Origin: Mucilaginibacter sp. MD40
GTDB lineage: Bacteria > Bacteroidota > Bacteroidia > Sphingobacteriales > Sphingobacteriaceae
Assembly (NCBI RefSeq): GCF_002288635.1
Contig: NZ_NRSW01000001.1
Span: 3,985,004 to 4,049,003, forward strand
DNA length: 64,000 nucleotides
Direction of reading: 5' to 3'
Under the pieces are notes generated by a model. It saw only the letters and a program-made list of their open reading frames with translations, searched no databases and was not told the origin of the DNA. Below, piece after piece: positions 60,289 through 64,000 of the stretch (within the stretch, counting starts at the first letter, position 1; each line of letters opens with the position of its first letter). The translations under genes and the position numbers were made by a program.

Positions 60289-61518
60289 CTATACAAGCGA
60301 GCCGAAAGCTAAGTTCATTGCATCGGATTTTTGCTGATCTTGAATACTGTTGTACTTAGAAAAATTTCGATGGGTTTTATGGTTCGAAAGCTTCATTATA
60401 ACTTCACTCGGCACGCCTTGGGCAAACATGTAACTTATAAATGTACGCCTTGAGCAGTGAAAATGTAATATCTCGTGTAACGGACAAGTTTGTTTTAATA
60501 GAACAGATCCCCTATACTTCATTGTTGTAACTAACCTATTCAATTTTGCTTGCTCACCAATCTTTTTCAAATTGTTATTGACTTTTTGGCCGGTGTAGAC
60601 GGGGATGGCTAAAGCTATCGGCGTATCACGATACTTATCTAATATTGCTTTAGCTTGAACATTCAGCGGAACTTTTAAATAGTCTTTTGTCTTTTGAACG
60701 GTAACGTTGATAAAATGATCAGTAATATCTTCTTTGCGCAGTTTTTGTATGTCTGAAAAGCGAAGCCCGGTAAAACAACCAAACAAAAACGCATCTTTTG
60801 CAACCGACAGATAAAAGTCAGTAAGTTGTAGGTCCATGACAGCTTTTAATTCGCCAGTAGTTAACGCAATGATTTCGTTTTCGTGCTGACGTATATTCCC
60901 ACTGATTGACAAATTGATCTCTGTAGCATAACCGTTTTTACTTGCCCATTTCAAAAACCACTTAAAATTGCCGATATTCTTATGTATAGTATTATTAGTG
61001 TGTTTTAGATCATTAATGTAGTATCGCTCAAATCGGCTTATAAACGCGTCATCAATATATTTAAACTCGATTGTTCCTTCCTTTTTAGCAAAATTGCGTA
61101 GATGCTGTAGGTTCGTTTTAAGTTTCTTAATGGTGCTTTCCGAAAAGTTAGCATTTGATTTGATAAATTCCTCGTAAAGTTGAAATACAGATTTTCGAGC
61201 GGTGATTTTATTGCCGTTAAGGGCCTCCCTGATATATTTGATTGAAGGCTCTGTACCTGCTGCAATTGCATTACGATAGATACCCATAACATCGTCTCTT
61301 TTTTTCTGTAGCACGTTATTGATCTCTGCCGCACCTATCGCTGAACTCTTTACCTTTTGTTTGTCATCATCCCATTTATTCGCGTCGATTCGCTCACCTG
61401 TAGGAATCCACATTCTATTGTTATCAAAGCTGAAGGACAATAATATTGGTACGTTTTTAGTCTTTATTACTCCATCCGCACCTTTACGCTTTTCGATATA
61501 AAATTTAGTACTCGCCAT
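60289..61518 (-). CDS. int: Tyrosine site-specific integrase
   Basis: A 409-residue phage-type integrase. It has an N-terminal arm-binding domain (about 1-100), a SAM-like core-binding domain (about 110-205) and a catalytic domain with R253 (TGLRFSDIQKL), H354-x-x-R357 (HFHCSRRTF), H380 (SNHKTH) and Y389 (FSKYN). The active-site set R-H-R-H-Y is complete. It is adjacent to attR (286 bp) and transcribed away from it, as expected for an integrase that acts at tRNA-Ala(GGC). It should integrate and, with an accessory factor, excise the island. Confidence 0.93.
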   Translation of the reverse strand: MASTKFYIEKRKGADGVIKTKNVPILLSFSFDNNRMWIPTGERIDANKWDDDKQKVKSSAIGAAEINNVLQKKRDDVMGIYRNAIAAGTEPSIKYIREALNGNKITARKSVFQLYEEFIKSNANFSESTIKKLKTNLQHLRNFAKKEGTIEFKYIDDAFISRFERYYINDLKHTNNTIHKNIGNFKWFLKWASKNGYATEINLSISGNIRQHENEIIALTTGELKAVMDLQLTDFYLSVAKDAFLFGCFTGLRFSDIQKLRKEDITDHFINVTVQKTKDYLKVPLNVQAKAILDKYRDTPIALAIPVYTGQKVNNNLKKIGEQAKLNRLVTTMKYRGSVLLKQTCPLHEILHFHCSRRTFISYMFAQGVPSEVIMKLSNHKTHRNFSKYNSIQDQQKSDAMNLAFGSLV

Positions 61519-61579
61519 TCTAACTGAAAATGTTAATTAATAATAATTTATTGGTTTTTAACTATTTGTATTTTGAATT

Positions 61580-61630
61580 GGCGCAAAGAGGATACAAATA
61601 TTAAAACTTTACAAACTTTATTTTTGCGCC
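61580..61630. repeat. Inverted repeat upstream of int
   Basis: GGCGCAAA (61580-61587) and TTTGCGCC (61623-61630), separated by 35 bp, lie between int and attR. Integrase arm sites or the int operator are possible. Confidence 0.4.
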
Positions 61631-61803
61631 TTGAGGATGGATTTTGAGGAAGTCGCATACAAAAATCCATACGAATTTTCCTTTACTCAAATTGGCGTTC
61701 TTTCTTTGTCAGAGATGAGCGACGAATAAAAAATTATAGGGCTATATAGATTGGTAGAGAAATTGGAATAGGTAGTAATAGGGGGAGCGTTCAACGTCTG
61801 GAA

Positions 61804-61817
61804 CGATATTCTCCACA
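61804..61817 (+). repeat. attR: 14-bp copy of the tRNA-Ala 3' end
   Basis: CGATATTCTCCACA, identical to 46049-46062. The flanks differ, so the duplication is limited to the core. Confidence 0.85.
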
Positions 61818-61826
61818 CTGATAATC

Positions 61827-61854
61827 AAGGCTTTACGAATTTTCGTAAAGCCTT
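61827..61854 (+). terminator. Original tRNA terminator, displaced by the island
   Basis: AAGGCTTTACGA-ATTT-TCGTAAAGCCTT, 12-bp perfect stem then TTTT. It starts 10 bp after attR, as expected for the native 3' flank of the tRNA gene. Confidence 0.75.
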
Positions 61855-62081
61855 TTTTCTTTCCGATAAAACAGTGATAAAACAAGGTTTTTTTAAATAG
61901 ATTTAAGATCTATTTATTTTTATGGATTAAAGGGGGTTTTGCAGACCTAAATGTCTAATTTTTTTTGAAACATATTTGCAAACTTGCGCGATCAAGTCTG
62001 TTTTGCTGTAATTATTGTGATTTCCTACCCGGATAGTCGAGTAATTATCCAGAACCAATCTGAAGCTAACTTCGTTTACCA

Positions 62082-62507
62082 CTATAACGCAATCTCAACT
62101 AAGTTAGATTGCATTTTAAAAAGCGTTGCGTAGAAATGATCCAAGTGCGTCTTATCTAGTTGCTGGTTGATCAAATTATTCACTTGCTCTATCGCTTCTT
62201 GAATCTTGGGCACACTTTCCTTGCCCTTACTTGTCAGGTAAACAAAATGGGCCCTTCTGTCTGCGCTGTTCTGTTCGGTATAAACAAAACCGTTCCTGGT
62301 CATACCTTCGATGAGCACCGCTATGCGCGACTTATCTACTTGGAATAGCTCAGCCAGCTCTTTGTGAGTTGGAGTGTGTTCCGTGGAGGCCAGTAACAGG
62401 ATAATCTCTGCGTAATGTTCGAGGCGGAGGTCAGGCAGGACTTTAACGATGGCACGGCTGTACAGCCTGCTTAAACGACGTAAACTTTTCGATAATAAAA
62501 TTTGCAT
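62082..62507 (-). CDS. MarR-family transcriptional regulator
   Basis: A 141-residue winged-helix regulator. The core is LRLEHYAEIILLLASTEHTP, then THKELAELFQVDKSRIAVLI, EGMTRNGFVYTEQNSADRRAHFVYLTSKG, with the wing D-R-R intact (about 87-91). It lies in a decayed region with efflux fragments; MarR proteins commonly control efflux pumps, so it may be the surviving regulator of that locus. No target site was recognised. Distinct in sequence from the MarR gene at 13894. Confidence 0.88.
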   Translation of the reverse strand: MQILLSKSLRRLSRLYSRAIVKVLPDLRLEHYAEIILLLASTEHTPTHKELAELFQVDKSRIAVLIEGMTRNGFVYTEQNSADRRAHFVYLTSKGKESVPKIQEAIEQVNNLINQQLDKTHLDHFYATLFKMQSNLVEIAL

Positions 62508-62584
62508 AATAAATTTCTTTTAGAAAAATAGAAATGAAACAAGCCGGACTGGACAGTTTGTCAAACAGTTAATAACTAAAAGAA

Positions 62585-62953
62585 TCAAATACGAAGGGAG
62601 AGCCGGAAAGGGAAAATGGACGAAAAGTAATGCCGAATTGGAACTGGCGGTCTTAGTTGCCACACCGTCTTGGCAATTAACAACAATATCAAAAATACCC
62701 CGGCCAGTTTCAAAAACAAGCTCTGTATATTTTGATCTTTATTCAATACTGACTTATCAGTACGATGCATCAAACTAAAAGTCTGGGCGCTGGCATTATC
62801 CAATTTCCTTTTAAAGATCGAATTATAGCGCGCCTGCGACTTATTTGACACCAGGTGATGGTTAGGCAGCATGAGTATATGGGTAAGCACAATAAAAAGG
62901 TATGCCGCAGTTAGTAACAGTACACTTGTTTTTTTATGATCAGGCAGCCTCAT
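62585..62953 (-). CDS. Hypothetical two-TM protein near efflux remnants
   Basis: A 122-residue protein from the ATG at 62953 (the frame opens earlier at 63001, without support). It has two hydrophobic helices (about 13-30 and 79-97), a polar segment with LMHRTDKSVLNKDQN, and a C-terminal RPPVPIRHYFSSIFPFRLSLRI. I recall similar hypothetical proteins next to metal-efflux operons of Bacteroidota, which would fit the CusB-like fragment to the right. Not otherwise recognised; it may also be decaying. Confidence 0.5.
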   Translation of the reverse strand: MRLPDHKKTSVLLLTAAYLFIVLTHILMLPNHHLVSNKSQARYNSIFKRKLDNASAQTFSLMHRTDKSVLNKDQNIQSLFLKLAGVFLILLLIAKTVWQLRPPVPIRHYFSSIFPFRLSLRI

Positions 62954-63072
62954 AGACAAATGTAAGTAATTTGGTTTATTTAATTCAAATCGCCAGTACA
63001 AGACAATACCACTTATGAATCGTCATTAATGCCGGAAGAACACACTGATTAACACATAAACGATATACACAC

Positions 63073-63162
63073 ATGAAAATGAAAATAATTATCTTAGGCA
63101 CGGCAGACTGTTTATTAGCAGCCTGTTCCGGTAATCGCAGGGCGTTGAATAGCACAACTTAA
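63073..63162 (+). pseudogene. Lipoprotein N-terminal remnant
   Basis: 29 codons, MKMKIIILGTADCLLAACSG, then a stop. The signal segment and lipobox LAAC look real, but the protein ends nine residues later, so this is a truncated start of a lipoprotein gene. It overlaps the CusB-like fragment on the other strand. Confidence 0.4.
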
Positions 63163-63345
63163 TTGCACCACCGCGCTTCGATGAATTGTAAATAACATAT
63201 TCATTCCAGCCATATTATCACTCTCATTTTTAAATACCGCTTGGATATTCAACAAATAAGCGCCATCTGTTACCACGATCTCCCCCGCATTTAGTCCTGA
63301 TAGAACAGGCACATAAATTTGATTACCCACACCTGCTTTAATCAT
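63115..63345 (-). pseudogene. Fragment of a CusB-like RND efflux adaptor
   Basis: 76 codons with the C-terminal signature of membrane-fusion proteins: NQIYVPVLSGLNAGEIVVTD, then GAYLLNIQAVFKNES, and a methionine-rich end (MAGMNM) typical of copper or silver efflux adaptors. Full-length adaptors have about 380-420 residues; no upstream part (lipoyl and hairpin domains) is present in the preceding 600 bp. So only the final ~45 residues survive, a pseudogene left by deletion. Confidence 0.65.
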
Positions 63346-63663
63346 TGTGGCGAAAAACCACCAAATTGTATTCTCAAGTACAACTATGTCTTAAATTGTA
63401 ATTATAGATTTCAAAGTTCTGAAATAAGTAGCGGTTTCATTGCGAAAGCTGCTACCAATTCGATCGGACTAAAATGGCAGTTGAGAAATAGTGAGTGATC
63501 AATATGGCAGAATTCCCTTTGATCGCTGAATGAGACGAGTGTTGTTAAAGCCAAAATGTGAATACAATACCTAATTAAATGCCCAAAAATACATATTTAT
63601 AAAAATACTTTTTTCAAAAAACAGATTATGATTCGATGATGTAATACTTATATAAATAAGCTA
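63346..63663. other. Noncoding decay region
   Basis: About 320 bp between the efflux fragment and the HD-domain remnant. AT-rich, with no gene, terminator or RNA that I could recognise. Confidence 0.3.
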
Positions 63664-64000
63664 TTAATTAATGTCCTTTTTAACAATCGCGGAACTCAGC
63701 GTTTTGATGTTTACCTGTTTTCTACTCTCCAGAATCTGCCGTCCATAATCTGTATGAAACTGGTGTTTCCTCAACATTTCGAGATTCTGTAAATTCCAAT
63801 CTCGATCTGTAAAGGTTTTATGCAAAATTAAAGACCATTCCGCCCGTAAACGCCCGGCATAATCGTTATAATTTTTTTTGAAAAATGATAGAGATCGGCA
63901 TCACAAATGATTTGTTCCAACAAGTTTTCCGGTTTCTGTGGAAACCGGGTCGACCAAATGCAGTTTAATACTTTTTCAATGAAAGATCGCTCGCAATTTT
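63664..64000 (-). pseudogene. HD-domain protein C-terminal part, frameshifted, runs off the window
   Basis: Minus-strand frame open to the window edge: EKVLNCIWSTRFPQKPEN, then the HD-family DADLYHFS, after which the frame is lost at eight As (plus-strand Ts 63872-63879). Adding one A restores KKNYNDYAGRLRAEWSLILH, then TFTDRDWNLQNLEMLRKHQF and HTDYGRQILESRKQVNIKTL, ending at 63664. The pattern (DADLYH, LRxEW, FLxxHxYxTxYxRxxLExxK) is that of the HD-fold metal phosphohydrolases of Bacteroidota, some of which are effectors linked to cyclic nucleotides. A missing base or a sequencing error explains the frameshift. Confidence 0.6.

Overview
The window looks like chromosome of a Bacteroidota bacterium, most likely a Sphingobacteriaceae member close to Mucilaginibacter or Pedobacter. 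This rests on two proteins with type IX secretion (T9SS) C-terminal sorting domains, a GldB-type gliding lipoprotein, many short SPII-type lipoproteins, promoters of the TAnnTTTG type close to start codons, and few Shine-Dalgarno sequences. The genus is an inference from memory of the families.

Left part (1-31.8 kb). Ordinary, moderately GC-rich housekeeping genes: the 2-oxoglutarate dehydrogenase E1/E2 pair (sucA-sucB); a cryptochrome-DASH gene preceded by a 54-codon DUF2256 zinc-motif gene; three copies of a REP/BIME-like hairpin repeat; a TetR regulator-HAD phosphatase-ABC1/UbiB kinase operon; two paralogous tiny membrane proteins; an epimerase overlapping a class I CPD photolyase; two FKBP lipoproteins; MarR; gamma-glutamyltransferase; a T9SS subtilisin; a giant T9SS adhesin with an apparent frameshift in a T7 run, coupled to a small sorting-tail membrane protein; a DUF4136 lipoprotein; nadE; gldB; and an NAD-dependent epimerase.

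Middle part (31.8-46 kb). A 7TM protein-histidine kinase-response regulator operon, a large STAND/NACHT-like NTPase with an N-terminal helical domain, surE, a deoxyribonucleotidase and a DeoR regulator diverging from a perfect 38-bp palindrome, lpxB, three tiny genes (two are tandem paralogues), a Na+/H+ antiporter, an alpha/beta hydrolase lipoprotein and tRNA-Ala(GGC).

Genomic island (46,049-61,817). The 3' end of tRNA-Ala(GGC) is repeated as a 14-bp direct repeat at 61,804-61,817, just outside a tyrosine integrase. The 15.8 kb between is visibly more AT-rich. It carries an integrase, an AlpA/excisionase-like HTH protein and a Toprim-AAA primase-helicase (a replication module like that of phage satellites or small integrative elements), and cargo that looks like defence: an XRE controller-like regulator with direct-repeat operators, then a tightly overlapping operon Res-PIN-Mod in which a PIN-domain (VapC-like) gene sits between the two subunits of a type III restriction-modification system. 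The last residues of Res resemble the toxin-binding tail of an antitoxin. A single-chain GmrSD-like (DUF262+DUF1524) enzyme and a peptidylarginine/agmatine deiminase-family protein are also inside. This operon is my best candidate for an undescribed system: a restriction enzyme that may also be the antidote of a toxin encoded next to it.

Right part (61.8-64 kb). A tRNA-type terminator directly follows the right attachment site, then comes a MarR regulator and decayed DNA: a fragment of a CusB-like metal-efflux adaptor, a truncated lipoprotein start, and a frameshifted HD-domain gene running off the window.
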